Below the pieces are notes generated by a model. That model worked only from the letters and a program-made list of their open reading frames with translations. It made no database searches and was not told the DNA's origin. A stretch of DNA of 64,000 nucleotides from Haliclystus octoradiatus. Taxonomy: Eukaryota; Cnidaria; Staurozoa; Stauromedusae; Haliclystidae. Positions 11,701 through 25,600 of this stretch are shown here, one piece after another. The stretch covers positions 3,808,578 through 3,872,577 of the forward strand of contig OU744450.1 in the NCBI GenBank assembly GCA_916610825.1, read 5' to 3'. Each line of letters opens with the position of its first letter. Position 1 is the first letter of the stretch. The position numbers and the translations under genes are program-made.

Positions 11701-14700
11701 AAATATTATCTACATAAGTAACAAAATAATCAATAACATGTTGATAAGCTGACCACTGAAGACAGGTGACTGATGCAGAATAGTTGACTATAAAACGGTT
11801 TAACTTTTGAGAATCCTAGGCAGGCTGTCACAAAGTACGGGATCCTGGGAACCTGGTTCCCAGAAGGCCAGCACAAAATCAGAAGATATCTAATCTTATT
11901 ATGATTATTTTCTTCTTCAAAATTTATTATTTTTGGATTTCATATTTTTTATGTTTTGAAATCCATGCGACTTGCATCAAAGTAAGTCAAATTTCTGAAA
12001 TTTTAAGATCGATTCTTCAAAATTACGAAGCATTATAAATTCAATCCCAGAAGGTGTACAATCGAACAACACAGTTTCCGTAAGATCAAAACTTTTATTA
12101 CACCCTGATCCTAGAACGTGTCACAGATCACAAAAGATTATGGTCTGTGTATTACGCTCTGTTTATCTGTCCAGAGACTAGTCTGACACACGAATTTAGC
12201 GTAGGCTACTGATAAGCGTTCTTTTCACTACGGCACCACCTTTTGGTAGTATGCTGTGATTGGCTAATTAAAATATGTGAACAATTGGCAAGTATTTTAA
12301 AATAATGAAAATTAAGTAAATGATGTAAATATTTATTTAATATGAATTCAGTACAGACACTTGCTAAGCGATAGCCTACACTGCGCCAATACGCAGACAG
12401 ACTATGCAAAGAAAGAGTCTGTCTGCACCAGGGTCCAACAAAAATACGAATCCTGGAATCCTAGATTCCGGAAGGTTAGTGAAAATTCAGAAGAAAATTG
12501 ATATTGTTATGATTTATTGGTCATACATCAACAAAAAAATTCACAAGAAAATGCTGAAATGCCTCTAGTATCCCAGACGGCTGAACCCCTTGTAGGGCCT
12601 TGTTCTGCACACAGGCTAAATATATCTTAACAGATTTCTCACCATTATTTCTCTGATCTACGCCACATTTGAAATCCATCAAATCTACCAATCCTGTTGT
12701 GGCTAAGGTTGGTAAAACAGAAATCGTAGTAATCAAATTACCAAAACTACCATCTTGATGTTGTAATTTTAGTAACTCCTTTTGGATACGCCTCAAGAAA
12801 TGACGATAGTACAACGACGAATGTTGCCTGTCTGCAAGAACCTAAAAATAAAAATGACCATGAATCTATGATCACCCTACTTTAAACAGAACAGGATGAA
12901 TCAATGAGTATATTATTAACAGATAACGTATTAACGTATATTATTATTATTATAACAGTGTTTAATTCTTATTTAATTTTCAACATCTAGAGATGAACAC
13001 AGAAATAAACACTTATTTCTAGCAATATGAATCTACGATACACTGATTTGCGACTGAAAACCTACTGAGTACATAGACCTAATGGAATGGGATTGGGTAG
13101 GCCTACTGAATTGATACTGAACTTCATCAGCAATAAATCTAGATTCTTAAACCAGGCATGAGGGTCGAGCTCAGTCAAAAACGAGGGAAATACTTGGAAA
13201 ATTACCAAAACAATAGTAAGACTAGTATTTTCAATGAATTTACTTTGTTTTAAAGCCGATGGAAAACAAGGAAATTAGCTTTTCCGAGGAACTCTCTCAT
13301 GCCTGTAAACTTAAATCTAGATTCTTCTCATTCTACTAGAAAATACTACAGAAAAGCACCTTATATTTTGAAAGCTCCATCAAAAGTGTCCAATTCAGTA
13401 GCCTATCCAATAAGTTTTCAGTACTTTTTCAGTAAATTTCAGATTTTCAAAATTCGTACTGAAACATAAAAAGTAATGTGGACGGTGTCGCCCTACCGAA
13501 GGCACCCGTACCACTCCTCTATTTCTAGAAGAGTGGCTCTTTTCGCTAAGAGCAATGATGTTAAACGCTCCTTAGATCTCAGCCGCGACACTGCAGATCA
13601 ATTTCAACAGATTTCATGGCAGATAGACCTTGATTGTCAATGCGCAACGATGCGCCGCAGCTAATCACAATGCAATTCCTTCGGAACCATTCCATCCGCC
13701 ATCCTTAGATGGTACTCATTTGATGTTTCAGATAAAGTCAAGGCTGAGTTGACCTGAGGGGGATTTGAACCACAGTCGATGAGATATGATACGATCTGAA
13801 GTTCAGTTGCTCTGCCAACTGAGCTAATCACCCCTTTACTGAAAACATGGAACATGGTACTGAAACATGGCTAGATATCAACTTCTGTAGATTAGTTGAT
13901 TTACTCACCTGTGCTAGGATAGAAAATCCATAGATATTATTCTGAATTTTCTTACTATTGTATTTCTTTGTGATCGAACCCAATACTTCTTCAAAATTAT
14001 ACTTGCTTGCTTTTTGAAGAATTTTATACATTGATTTATGCTTGGAAATCGCATGTAATGATAGTAAAGACATCGCTTGAACATTAAGACTCGTACAATT
14101 TTTAGGTGATTCAAATATAGCTTTGCTGACAACTGAAATCGGTAGATTATCTGTATGGATAAGTGTAGCTATAATACCAAGACTATATTGATATAAATTT
14201 GAACATTGAAGTTTTGAAGTAATTCGTAACTTATTTCTTAACATTTTCAATTGCCATTTATAATTTGAAGATTGTTGATGACAAAATGCTTTTGCTCCGA
14301 TTAATATATAAGCCATTTCACCCATAGTGAGGTGTGTAAAAACTCTTGGTTCAAGTGATTTCTTTAATGTGTGATTTCTGTTATTCAGACACAACGTTTG
14401 TGAATCGTATCCTACTAAAGCCAGAGACCCAATTAATAAGCCATATGTATGATGATTAATGACGCGGTATGTCTCTTGGTTTGTTATCCATTGCACGGCT
14501 TTCACTGTTGCTCTTGTTAGATCCCTGTGGAGATTTTGATTACCTATAACCAAAATGAAAAGTGGAATTAAAAATTTCCATTCTGAACATGATCTGACAA
14601 AAGTGAGAATTCTGCTATCGTAGGTTCCAATAAGGTTACTCCTGTGAAAAAGTTCAGGAGTTCATGAACGTTAAATGGCCCCGAATTTTCATGAACTGTT

Positions 14701-16003
14701 AATGGACTGTTCATGAACTGTTCATGAACAGTTCAGGAAAATTGGAGCCGTTTAATATTCAGGGCCGTTTAATATTCACAGGGGTAGAGACAATATGGTG
14801 GAATCATTAAAAAATCGAAAATCAAATTTTTTACCCTACCTTTTTTTATACCATATTTTTTTTCTTTATCTTACGAACGAATGTTTGATAGGTGCGATGA
14901 TCTTATCAAGCTCACTTGTCGTGATATAAATTTTTACAGTATGACGTCACTCAACTTTCATTCTTCGTTTTTCAAGATTTGAAATTCTAATTTTTTCGAA
15001 ATTCTAACTGTATTGTATTATATCCCATGTGTTGTGTTGGTTGGATGATGTGTTTATATTGTATAATAATTAATATATCTGTTGTCTGTATACTTAGCTG
15101 GAGGGAATTGTATGTGATATTGTGATTGGAATGTGTAACATTATATCGTGGTTGTGTAAATTCTATTGCACATGTAAACAGAGATAAATATAAGCTTTGT
15201 AGGGTTGTAAAAGGAAGAGTCTCTGGAAGTCAGTCTTCAAGTGATGATCAACAGAAGCTAACTAAGAAAAAGTGCGTCTTTTCTGTCTCCCTCACATGGA
15301 CCTTTAAATGATCTTACAGAAACTGTGTTCTTCTCACCTCCCTGACATTGTGAAATGGCCACTTGTTAAAGGTGGCTGCTCAACAGAGGGATATTGGACA
15401 GAGAATTGATCAACCACAAAGAACTGTTTTCAACAGGGGAGGCACCACAATTTATCCGACAAGGGGACTACCTGTAGGAGAGGGGGCTATTTATTTATTA
15501 AAATATTTGAAAAAGTGCCAAAGATATTCCCGACAATCAACACCTTTTTCCCGACGAAGAGACTGAGTATCCCTGACAGGGGACTTTATTCCCTTGTTTC
15601 AATTTTTACACCAAAAAACAGGGAATAAATAAGGCTCAAAGAAATCAAAACTGAATTTATAAATCAACAATCAAATGCTACAATAATTTCGACTTTCGAC
15701 CTGATAGGCTGATACTTCATATTTTCTGAACTATAGTAACATAAATTATATAATTAACATCCTTTAGGGGCCCCGCAATGCAATAAAGAAATCAAATTTC
15801 TGATAAATAATTTCCTGATCACTTTCAGATATTTTGTCTGCGATGTCTTAATCGCGTGAATCTCCCAAAACAATGGAATAAGCCAACGAATCCAAAAGTA
15901 GATTCCAATAGACAATATTTTACAGATTCTACTTACCGACTCCAAACGAAATGCCACATAATAATACTATACACCCATAGCTTACATTTATGGCAGAAAA
16001 CAT
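8785..16003 (-). CDS. Cobalamin-binding protein, intrinsic factor/transcobalamin family
   Basis: Five exons join in phase: 16003-15937, 14543-13909, 12841-12643, 11678-11650 and 9111-8785, giving 418 residues, close to the 417 of human intrinsic factor. Exon 1 encodes a signal peptide (hydrophobic CIVLLCGISFGV), so the protein should be secreted. Exons 2-3 encode the alpha-helical barrel (residues about 25-300), including LQHQDGSFGNLITTISVLP, which matches the family QxxDGxFGN..S...LP pattern. Exons 4-5 encode the C-terminal beta domain (about 310-418), with KIQVTYQI, YVYTDWGKYV and FWLYYVNGK, which line up with the vertebrate VTYTI, TSWG and YWQFL motifs. The family carries vitamin B12 outside cells for receptor-mediated uptake. 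Which vertebrate paralogue it equals cannot be said, so no symbol is given. Exon 4 is only 29 nt. The 9112-11649 intron holds a satellite array; the 12642-11679 intron holds a MITE. Confidence 0.9.
9120..10550. repeat. Two-tier tandem array: ~92-bp units followed by ~243-bp units
   Basis: GAACTGTTTGTGGACGGTTC recurs near 9180, 9270, 9362, 9452, 9544, 9636, 9728 and 9820, i.e. every 90-92 bp. From about 9908 the period becomes about 243-245 bp, with units starting near 9908, 10150 and 10395; each longer unit is the 92-bp unit plus about 150 bp rich in GTTCATGAAC palindromes. That extra part resembles the foldback MITE family seen intact at 32971-33105. The array lies wholly inside the last intron of the cobalamin-binding gene, beginning less than 30 bp from the acceptor of the last exon. 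Confidence 0.9.
11206..11463 (-). repeat. tRNA-derived SINE, family 2 (minus-strand copy)
   Basis: Read on the minus strand: tRNA-like head with GTGTAGTGGCTAGGG (A box) and GGGTTCAATCCCTGTC-type B box, a middle domain containing GCGTCAGGAAGAGCATCCGG, and an A/T-rich tail. Other copies: 28985-29205 (+), 46440-46690 (-) and 47815-48035 (-). Confidence 0.8.
11895..12110 (+). repeat. Second copy of the ~200-bp repeat at 7365-7555
   Basis: Same order of matching blocks as the first copy. It follows a segment (11830-11885) resembling one end of the GGTCC-type palindromic MITE, so it may have inserted into such an element. Confidence 0.65.
12428..12605 (+). mobile_element. Palindromic MITE of the GGTCCGACAAA family
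   Basis: It begins AGGGTCCAACAAAAATACG and carries the family words GATTCCGGAAGG, AAATTCAGAAGAAAATTGAT and ATGCCTCTAG. It lies entirely within intron 3 of the cobalamin-binding gene and extends a misleading open frame past the exon 3 donor at 12642. Confidence 0.7.
13468..13836 (-). repeat. tRNA-derived SINE, family 1 (minus-strand copy)
   Basis: On the minus strand the head reads GGGGTGATTAGCTCAGTTGG with a B box (GTGGTTCAAATCC) about 45 bases on. A 290-bp body shared with 28010-28372 follows, ending GGTAGGGCGACACCGTC. A truncated copy is at 44885-45065. Confidence 0.85.
14638..14785. mobile_element. GTTCATGAAC foldback MITE copy
   Basis: Ends are CTCCTGTGAAAAAGTTCAGG on the left and an inverted, rearranged CACAGGGG on the right, with several GTTCATGAAC palindromes inside. 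It lies in intron 1 of the cobalamin-binding gene. Confidence 0.65.
14790..15936. other. Intron 1 of the cobalamin-binding gene, remainder
   Basis: No exon or recognisable element was found on either strand. A G/T-rich low-complexity stretch is at 15010-15160. Confidence 0.5.
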
Positions 16004-16620
16004 TGTATAGGCCTAGGGAGTGGATTGAACTCTGTTCAGAGACTTTTTAACCAATACGGCAGTCGGCAGATGCTTTTGAAAGAAAAACGATGAGTTTGCA
16101 AGCGATTTTGTACAGCTATGTACCACAGTATGACCGGAACTGAAATTGTCAGCTGTGCAGAGGTGAGCTATGAATATAGATAGTGGGTGGCTTCCAGCTG
16201 TGTTGAATATATCTACCATACTTTTGAGGCCTCTGAGGTTTTGAAAACGTGCAGATTGATTGTCGTTGATGGAGATGCCAAACATTCACCCCGTGTTTGA
16301 TGGAAAATGAGTAAATAACATTACAAATAAAAATAATAATGGAGAAATTTTATTTTCTTGATCACCTGACCGATGTCACAGGTAGTTTATCCGAAATTGC
16401 AACGGAGAAACGATATTTGGTGATATATCCGGCATTCCGGCTTCATTGCATTACAAAATGGCTGTTGAACGAATCATACACGTTAGACTGTTTTTATGAG
16501 TTCTAGACTTATTTTGATGCTACTGGTGATTCAATTTCAAGAAAAAACATCAAGAAGTACAGATGTGATTGCATTTTCTCATTTTTCGGAGAAAAAAGAT
16601 TAATGGAATTTCTCTAAATA
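16004..16620. promoter_or_regulatory. Shared head-to-head promoter region, cobalamin-binding gene and USP30
   Basis: The start codons of the two divergent genes are 617 bp apart. No TATA box or defined initiator stands out. A 90-codon open frame on the minus strand at 16013-16285 has no recognisable family and is not supported. Confidence 0.5.
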
Positions 16621-19600
16621 ATGGGAAATATCTTCTCTAGAATCCATTCTGTAAATCATGTCAGCATAGTTGTATTTTCGTCAGCTGCTGTCATTTCAAC
16701 TATCAGTTATTTAATTATCAAGAAAACATACGACCCTGCTCCATTTACTGTCAAATGTGCAGATAAATGGAACAAAATTGTAAATAAAAATGGTAAGTTT
16801 TTGATATTATAAAATTAATAATTTATAATCCGAAAATCAAATACGTTTACCCATTATATTATAGGTCTAGCTGTTCTCTACAGTGCGGCAGTCTGAGGGG
16901 CTTACCACCCTGGCCACCCCCGGTAGCCTACATGAAATTGAACCTTGTTACATATCTAGCTATAGACTACGTAGGCCCCGCGGCCTGCTGTATGCCTACT
17001 TTCAGAAATTAATTGATTTCTATTAATACAACCGTAACAACCTTGAATCCTTGGAGGTGTTGGGAGGGGGTGAACAACCCCAATAGAAATTTTGAGGCTT
17101 AAAGTTTGCGAACTCGTGCAATTTTAAAGGTTTTTGAAGTTATGCATATATGCCACGCTCATTTTGTTGGTCAAAATTAGAAATACCCCCAGTGGCAGCT
17201 TTCAAGAGCAAGTAGCTACGACCGACCCGATGTGTCTATTAAATTAGCATTGTATAGTCCCTCCAGTAAACAAGCACTTGTGCTTAAGGGGTGCCTACAA
17301 TTATTTAATTATGTCTAATAATTATTCAATTGAAATATATATACCATTCATTCATTAATGTCCAGCAGCTCACTACACCTAGCCTGCTCGCACTGTCGAA
17401 ATGTAAACTTTGTAGAACAGTAGAACACTACTTTCCTAATTAGCTACCAATTTTACACTTTGACAGTTAGTCTGTGAGCAGGCTAGCTACACTTGGATAT
17501 GTTGGACAAGATTTCGTAAAGGAGTTTATTACCATATATTTATCAATTTAATGAACAATGTAGCTTGGTAGCCACTGCCAGTGCTGCAGATAAAATGTTC
17601 CAGTTTGCAGAGTATGACAAGGCTGCACCGGAGACCAGGGTCAGACATAAGGTTTAGCCTTCTGGATTTTGCATTCCTCGCTGAAGGAAAAATATTTGTC
17701 TAATAGATACATAGAAATGGTAAATTCAGATAATAAAGTCTGTGTTGTTGGGAAAATGTGTACAGGCGGCTGGTGGTTTGAGAGACTTAACAACATATTA
17801 TCCCCAGGGTGGACGTGTCAAAGTATCCATATGACTGTTCACTGGACTGGTATAGCTGTGTCAAACGTGAGTTTTTTGAAAATAATTGTTTCATGAAAAT
17901 CGAAAAGACCAAGGTCCAACGAAGGACTGCAATGCAATGCTAGATTGGAGAAGGCTAGAGAAAGTTCAGTAGAAAATTGAAATTAGCATGATTTTTGTTC
18001 CAAACTTCAACCAAGAAATTCAGCAGAAACTGTTGAAAGCTCTACGATATTACGAAAGGATAAAAATTCTGTGGAACACTGTAAAACAACTAGGGAAGTT
18101 CAACTCAAGGGCAATAAAAACAAATACACACCACAAATAATATTAATTAGTTTACTTGTGCTTTACCAACCCGAAGAGTTGAATCGCATGCGTAGCATGC
18201 AATTTACCTGCGAAGTCAACTTCGCCGACGCAAAAGCGGCGTCATTAAAAATTCAGGGCGTAGGGCGGTCGGCTTGTGATGCGCTGAAAAGTGCTATATA
18301 CCCAAGCTTGTGCCACGGGATCGATCTTTTTCAATATGTTCGTGATCGATATCATTTCACTTGCAAAAAAATTATAAAAATATAGACATTCTTGAGAGGA
18401 TTTCTAAGGCAGTAGTTACCTGCAACAGTGGATTCAGGAAAATTGATAGAAATTTGAGGAATTTTAGTCGCAGCGTTCACTGTGTTGATCCAAATTCTAC
18501 ATTAAAGGAGTTGAAACGTACCGTTTTTGAAGGCGATCCACTATTGTTTTATTACTGTCTACTATAGAGTGATGCTCTTGCCCAAACAATCGCTATTCCA
18601 ACCAAAGTCTCTGCGGCAACAATATAAAAAAGAACATAAACGGGAATAAATAAAGGCATACCACAGATATATTAATTGTATGGTCCCGCGAGACCAACCT
18701 ACACAACTTAAGCAGTCAGCGTGGTCACTATAATCTTAACCTTGTCCATTTTTGCAGGAGAGTAAGAGGTGTGTAGATGCAGAGAGAGACAAATATGAAG
18801 GATAAGTTAACGGTGCTTATCTATTATATCTATCGATAAAGATTTGATCATTTTCTCTATACTTGAGTCTTACAATAACTTATTAAGATATTTACGATAA
18901 CATTTATTGAAAGCTATTATATATATATTACTTTTGAATTCAATTGCTATGAATGCAACAGCTATTGTTTAATATTTTTGTCCCATACATTTTAGATATA
19001 ATATTTCTTGTTCTTTATCCACAATATCTTAAATTTAATATTTCTTTATTGTATTACCGGTGTTAATTTTGTTCTTATGACTACATCTTATTTTGTTAAT
19101 TGCAATGTAATTGAAATTGAGTCGAAAGAGTACAATAGTGACGATGAAGTACAAGAACAATCGCAACCAGTTGTAAGTACCGCTGAAGCCCTAAGAGCGA
19201 TTGCCTTATTAAAACGATATGCGTTAGACGAAGGAAGCTCAGAACTATTAAAAGCTGCTTCTTGTGCTGAAATGGCAACCCAACGGCATTCCCTCAGCAG
19301 GCACAAAAAGCAAGCTACGTTAAATGACTATTTTTATTAAAGTTTGTTGTACCGTATATTGTTATCTTTGCAAATTATAGTTTTTTCATAATTAATTATT
19401 TAATTTATTTACTTATAGTATTTCATAATTACAGTAATATTATTTTCTTTAACCTGTTTTCAATGTTTTTAATAAAATTAAACCCAACATAATGTTGTGT
19501 TTATCCTTATTTCGCGATTTGTTTTTCTATTGTTTTACAATCCTTTGTTGTCTGAAATCTATTGTTTTGCGGTAATGACGTCAACCTCTGTAAGCCGGAC

Positions 19601-22600
19601 ACCTGTCTTAACCGGACAAAATCCTTCAGTCTATTGAGTGTCTGGCTAAGACAGGTTTGACTGTATTGTCTGCACTTCAGCCAGCGACTGCGCCTTGGCA
19701 TTTTGAAGTTATCCAAATCAAAATGTACACTACTGAAAGTATAAAGTGTTTGCATGTAGTGGATTGTTTTTATATCTATTTTCTTATCCAGAATGTAATA
19801 GCTTTGTTAACAGTAAAACTTCTGCTTGTAATCACGTATATACCTTGTTATATAAATCACTATAAATCAAACATATAAAACGCTTTGTGATGTTAAAGCA
19901 GCATTGAAATACGCCTTTTTCATTGAAACTGCTTCTTCAAAGGTTGCACCAATTTACGGGCATGCTATGATTTTTTGCTGAAAACGAGGCTCGTGACTTC
20001 CTAATCTCCAGTGAGATTGTTCAAGAGATTGTTTTTCGTTAGTACGTTAATAGCATATCAATAACATAAACTATACTCTTCAGAAAATTATTTTGTTGTT
20101 GGCTTACTAGACAATTAATTGTAGGGTTTAGTTATGATATTGTTTATGGTAGCATTTCTTCCTGGTCTCAGTTATAATGTTTGTGAAGTGTTGTCTTTAG
20201 CATGTGTTGAATGTATGATGTCATGTGGTATCTCAGGTATTGTGCATGTTGTTCATGTGATTGTATTGTTTGAGTGCATGCGATGCTATATGATGATTAG
20301 TGATGTATTGTGATTTGTGCTTTGTATTCTCATGTGATTAATAACTGTTATACGTATTTGCATGTGTGTCTTTTCCCTCCCTTACTTTATTGACTGTCGT
20401 GGAAGAAACATTAAATTTGTTAACGTGAAGTTAACGACATGTTTTCTGTCTCCTCCATGTCGACCCGGTAAGAATCTTACATTAATTAATAATTATTTTT
20501 CAGGCGAAAGAAGCATTGAGGCGTTGAGAGCTCATCAGTTCTATGAACCCAACCCTAATAAATTGTACTTGATTGCATTCAAGATTGTCTTTTTGCCAAT
20601 TGACTATAAGAACACTCAATATTATGCAGTCATCATTTTGTCCAGAACAATTATAGCCTACTAAATTCGGAAAAAAGATATTAGTTATAAGAAAGTAATA
20701 TTAATTCAATATTTGAAGATAGAATAAAAGTAAAGTCCACATTTCACTTACACTCTCAATGCTGAATCTTGATTACATACTCAATTTCAGAAACTTATTC
20801 ATGAAAAAGTATTTAGAAAATTATACTTATTAATTAGCTCTTGAAAATCGCCATCTAAGCGTGTGTGAATCGGATCCGAACATATTTCGGATTAGAATTG
20901 AGTTCAAGATTAGATCAGATTGACATAATGAGCTGTCGGATTTCAAAAATACTTTTTTTTATTGATTTTGCAGTTTGCGTTGTTCTTAACAACATGTGTT
21001 TATAAATAGATTTTAACAAAGAATATCCTGGCTATTGTATTGGTTAAGATGCTGTAATCGGCAATAAAAATAATAATCTCTTTCGATAGTTCAGTCAAAT
21101 TACAATATTTGAACAGGCTACAAAACATTTGGGATCATTTTCGGACTCAGGATGCAAATGTTACGATCCGATCGGATCGGATTCATTTTTAATCTTGAAG
21201 TTCGGATCGGATCTGGATTTCAGACAGTTTGTATTTGTGGTCAATTTTCAGGAAACCCGATCCGACGCACACCTTTAGTTCAAAGGTATAGGTCTAATGT
21301 ATATGCGATCCTGTCTATCTTGAAAAGCAAATCAGTTATTAATCTAGCAAACACAGCATTCCTTACATAGTGTCCTACAATAATTATTACAGTAAACACT
21401 AATGAAGTCATCCAAAGAAAACCACTGATCATTGTGCTGAACGTCTAAAGCTGATTCGTAAACAATCCACATGATGTTTGTTTTGTTCGCAGAATGACAA
21501 GGAGCTGTTTATTTCTAGAAAGTTGTTGATGGTTGTTATTTAAACATATGTGTTTAATACATATGTTTCTTTACCTATTTTAGGTCTACCTCCTGGATTG
21601 AACAATCATGGAAATCTATGTTTTGTTAACGCAACATTGCAGGTAATTGATAATTGCAATCAAATATTCAACTGGCATTAAAAATTTAAATTTAAAATGT
21701 ATACCTCAAGCTGCTGTTAGATTGTTTTTTGATTGCTGTGTCAAGTTCTTTTTTTTGGCAAATGGTTGAGTAATTTTTGAGAAATAAGTGATTGTTTCAT
21801 GTCATGTTATGAAAACAGTGATGATGTTATGAGTCTAATTTCTGTTCATAGACTGTTATTCATCATTTGTCCATAATAGGCTACAATCTTACAATAAATT
21901 TGAAAATTGTGTTGTTTTTATGGATGACTGGTTGTGATCGTAGGTTCATGCTCATTCTCAGTATTCAGAAATTAGTCACACTGAGTTTACTCAACTTACA
22001 AGTAGACTAAAGGCTACATCAGATTTATCTGCTAACAGATTTGTTTGTACAGTCAAACCTGTTATCACCATATAAAACGCCTACCTGTCTATAATGGTCG
22101 CATTTGTTATGTCTAAAATAGACCCTCGAAATCCACAAAAGAATATTTGGTTTTGACCACAGGCTAGCACATTTGTAAACTGGCTGCTTTTTACAACTAT
22201 TTAAAACTTGAAATAAATATTTCTAATTGATTTTGTTATGTATAGGCTGTGGCTACCATTGATTCATTGAAGTTGGCAATTATCATACCAAAAGAATCAT
22301 ACTCACGCACAACTTTCTCATTAATTCCATCTCTTGGTACAATATTATCAGGTAAACATTAAACAAGGTACAAGAAAGTAAGCTCAATTATCTCCATTCC
22401 TCCATAGCCAACATACGCTGGCAATAGTTAAAATCAGATGTAGAAAAATCATAAATGAGGATTTCGGCATATTTGTGTCTTTGTCAATCCTTATGTAATC
22501 TAACTCATAAACAGGGCCATCAAAAGTGGGGATCCTGGGATCCGAGATCCCAGAAGGTTACAGCACATCTAGTAAGAAAATTGATATTTTTTAAATCTAT

Positions 22601-25600
22601 TGGTCAAACCTTTTTAAAACCTCAACAAAAATATTCAGAAGAAAATGCTGGCAATTTCCAAAAATTTCAGAATGCTAAACCTTTTGTCAGATACTACTCG
22701 TATACAGTTTATACCAAGTTTATCGTAATGTCATATCAACTTTTTCAATCATTCGTTGTGACATCTTAAAGAACTCAATCATTCATAGACTCCAATATGC
22801 ACATCACATAAATTTTACATTTGAATTTATGATTCAAATATCAACACATTTTAGATTGGCTTGGATAAATATTAGATTTAGATTTTAACAATGGATATTA
22901 GAATGCTGAGGAATTATTATTTATACCAATATTTTTCAGTACAAATTTTTTGCACCCTGACATCTTGCTACGTTAATATAGCTTCTGCAGATCATGGCCT
23001 TTATAGAAAGTTTATATTTACACCTAGGGCTACATGATTTGGAACATTAATTTGAAGCTATTGATGACCTGACCACAATAAACAGGTGGCCAGTGAATAT
23101 AGGTAAAGGTTATGACATCATCATCATCATTTGTTCAGAAAACCTTCAAGTTACAGATAACTTTTTTTCGAAGGACTGATATATGTTCCATATATAGTTT
23201 AACAAGAAAACAGACATAAAAATACAGGGTTGATTAACAGACAAATTAGTAGTTATTATAATATAATATCTAAAGAATGTAAGTGCTTCTCAAGGAGACA
23301 TTTGAAGGTAGGCCTGCGTTGGACTACCCTCATTGTAGACGGTAGATCGTTCCACTTGTGCAGATTTTAATATTAATGTGTCATCTCTTTTGTAGCGCTA
23401 TCTTCACCTGCATATGCATCAAATTCATCTCTAAGCAGCAGTTGTATATTGGATGCATTATGTGGCTATGGATGGGTGATTTCAACCAATCAGCAACAGG
23501 TTGGGAATATTCAGATATATTCTGTCTTTTGAATCAAATGAATCAACAAGACCACCCTGTGAAGGAATTTCATGAATTCATGAACATCGCGATATTATCC
23601 AACAATCACTTTCTTAAACTTGAGTCTTACTGCTCTACCTGCGAATCTGATCGGAGTCAGATCTGATCAAATTGAATTTTTGTCGGCTTTGGATTGGATT
23701 TTTTATTATCTGATCGGATTAGTTTTCTGACAATTAATAGCAGATTGGACCGGATTTCGGATTTTACTGCTATTTGATCATTTACATTTCATAGGCCTAT
23801 ATATAAAGAAATTACAATTTTCAGATTCAAATATATTTATTTGAATATATATGTGTAGGCCTATAATTTATTCCTAGAAAGTTTTCACCATTTTGAATAA
23901 TGGCTTAATTGCATTTTTCGCCATTTTGAATAATGGCGTAATTGCAATTCAGATAAATGAAGTTCCCACTGCAACCTGAATCTGAAACCCCATAGACTAT
24001 TTTCTGGTCAAATCCTTGATAAAAAATTCGAATAAATGCAATGGAAACTGTTGCTAATTCTGACTTAAGCTTGAGCAGGTTATACCAAGATATTATAATA
24101 GAACCAAGATAGTCTAACTTAGATTTGTTTTTGAAAGAGTTTTAAACAGGCCATAATATTATCTTATCTTTGTGAAAATCAACCAAATAAAATGTATTTA
24201 ACATCCTCAAGTACGGTATTGAATAATTCAAATTTAAAAACAATACTTCGTCCCACATCAATAACATCCTCAAAAGTCTATCTTTGTTGATGCAATATTG
24301 ATCATTTCCAAACATTTTGACCGCTTCTGCCACGTCAAAATCACTGAGAAATTTGCCTCGAAAGCTATTTTAAGATCATCTCGTTTTGATGCAAAAAAAA
24401 TTTCCGGGGATCAGATTATCAAGCAAACTAACTTAGTTTCTTGTGAAAAGTGAAACATTTATTTGCGTGGTTCAGATGAAATCATGAAATTCAATTCTGT
24501 TAGATTTTTTGCCACGCGCAACATTTCAAAACATATGAATATCAGCAATGTTAAATAAATGTTTTACTTTTCACAAGAAACCAAGTTTGTTTGTTTGATA
24601 ATCTGACTCCCAGAAATTTTTACATGAATAGTAAATATTCAGAATTAGTAGTTTTGTAAATGCACATAACCAAATGTGGCCATTTGGACAAAGTTCCGAG
24701 TTTTAAGGTTAATTCACATTTTTGAAATTATAAAAAAACGGATAAGAAATACTGATTGTTACTTGATAATTATTCATTAAACGTCTGTGAAATGAGAATT
24801 ACAGTATCAATCTAGTAGACTATATACAATATACACATCCACAAACTTATCATAGCTTATAGATATTGTTCATAAATTCATCAACTTGACTTGACTGGCT
24901 CCAAGTCGTGCTTACTCTGATTTGCCGAATTTTGATGGTTGGTAAATTGGACACTTACACATCCAAAATCGTCATAAAATATATGAGACTTGGAGCAGGT
25001 CAACAGCTTGACCATCCACTTTTAGTCGTTTGAAAAGTTATAGTTTTAAAAGAAAATTTGGAAAGAAATAAATCGTTTAAATGAACCGAGCGCAACAGAA
25101 CTAAAACGTCAGGTTTCTCCGGGCAACTTGAAATTCACATAAAATGTTCATAAAAAATACAATAAATACTTCCCCGTTTCTTGTTTCAGTCAAATGTTAT
25201 TGTGGAGCTCACCAGAAATGAATTTATAAATCATTCCACGATCAGAGCCCTCATGAGTGAAACATTTAGTGTTTTCGTCATGCTTCTATGGATTCGCAAA
25301 ATCTTGATAGAACAAAAGAATCAAAAACTGAAGCATGAAACATGAAGCTCACATGCAGCATTTTCTCAAAATGACAAGAAGGCTTTGACCGTGAATCTTG
25401 AAATAGAAATTGAATTTTTGAAGGGTCCTGTTTTTTCATTTAGGATGCTCATGAATTTCTTCAAATACTTTTATCAATGATTGAAGAAGAGATCCATAGT
25501 GATAGGAAAACTATTAAAGGATTACTTGTGGTAAGATGATGAGAGCTCACATATAAAAGAGAATTCCCGAAACCGTATACTTATCCATCAGTTTGTCACA

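Larger units (their letters stand above)
16793..21583 (+). other. USP30 intron 1 (4.8 kb)
   Basis: It holds a hairpin repeat at 17385-17490, a GGTCC-type MITE at 17908-18085 and a pogo/Tigger remnant at 19008-19664. Open frames at 18071-18567 have no recognisable family. Confidence 0.75.

Noticed and set aside
13741-13836. tRNA gene candidate (minus strand)
   Set aside because: A and B boxes are good but the anticodon arm does not fold properly and the sequence continues into a dispersed SINE body.
15754-15957. 67-codon hydrophobic minus-strand frame
   Set aside because: It overlaps the exon 1 donor in another frame and no phase-compatible donor joins it to exon 2.
16013-16285. 90-codon minus-strand frame upstream of the cobalamin gene
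   Set aside because: No signal peptide or family match, and a better in-phase signal-peptide exon exists at 15937-16003.
18071-18567. Two frames of 104 and 68 codons in USP30 intron 1
   Set aside because: No recognisable family; they overlap MITE-like sequence and are probably chance or old repeat remnants.
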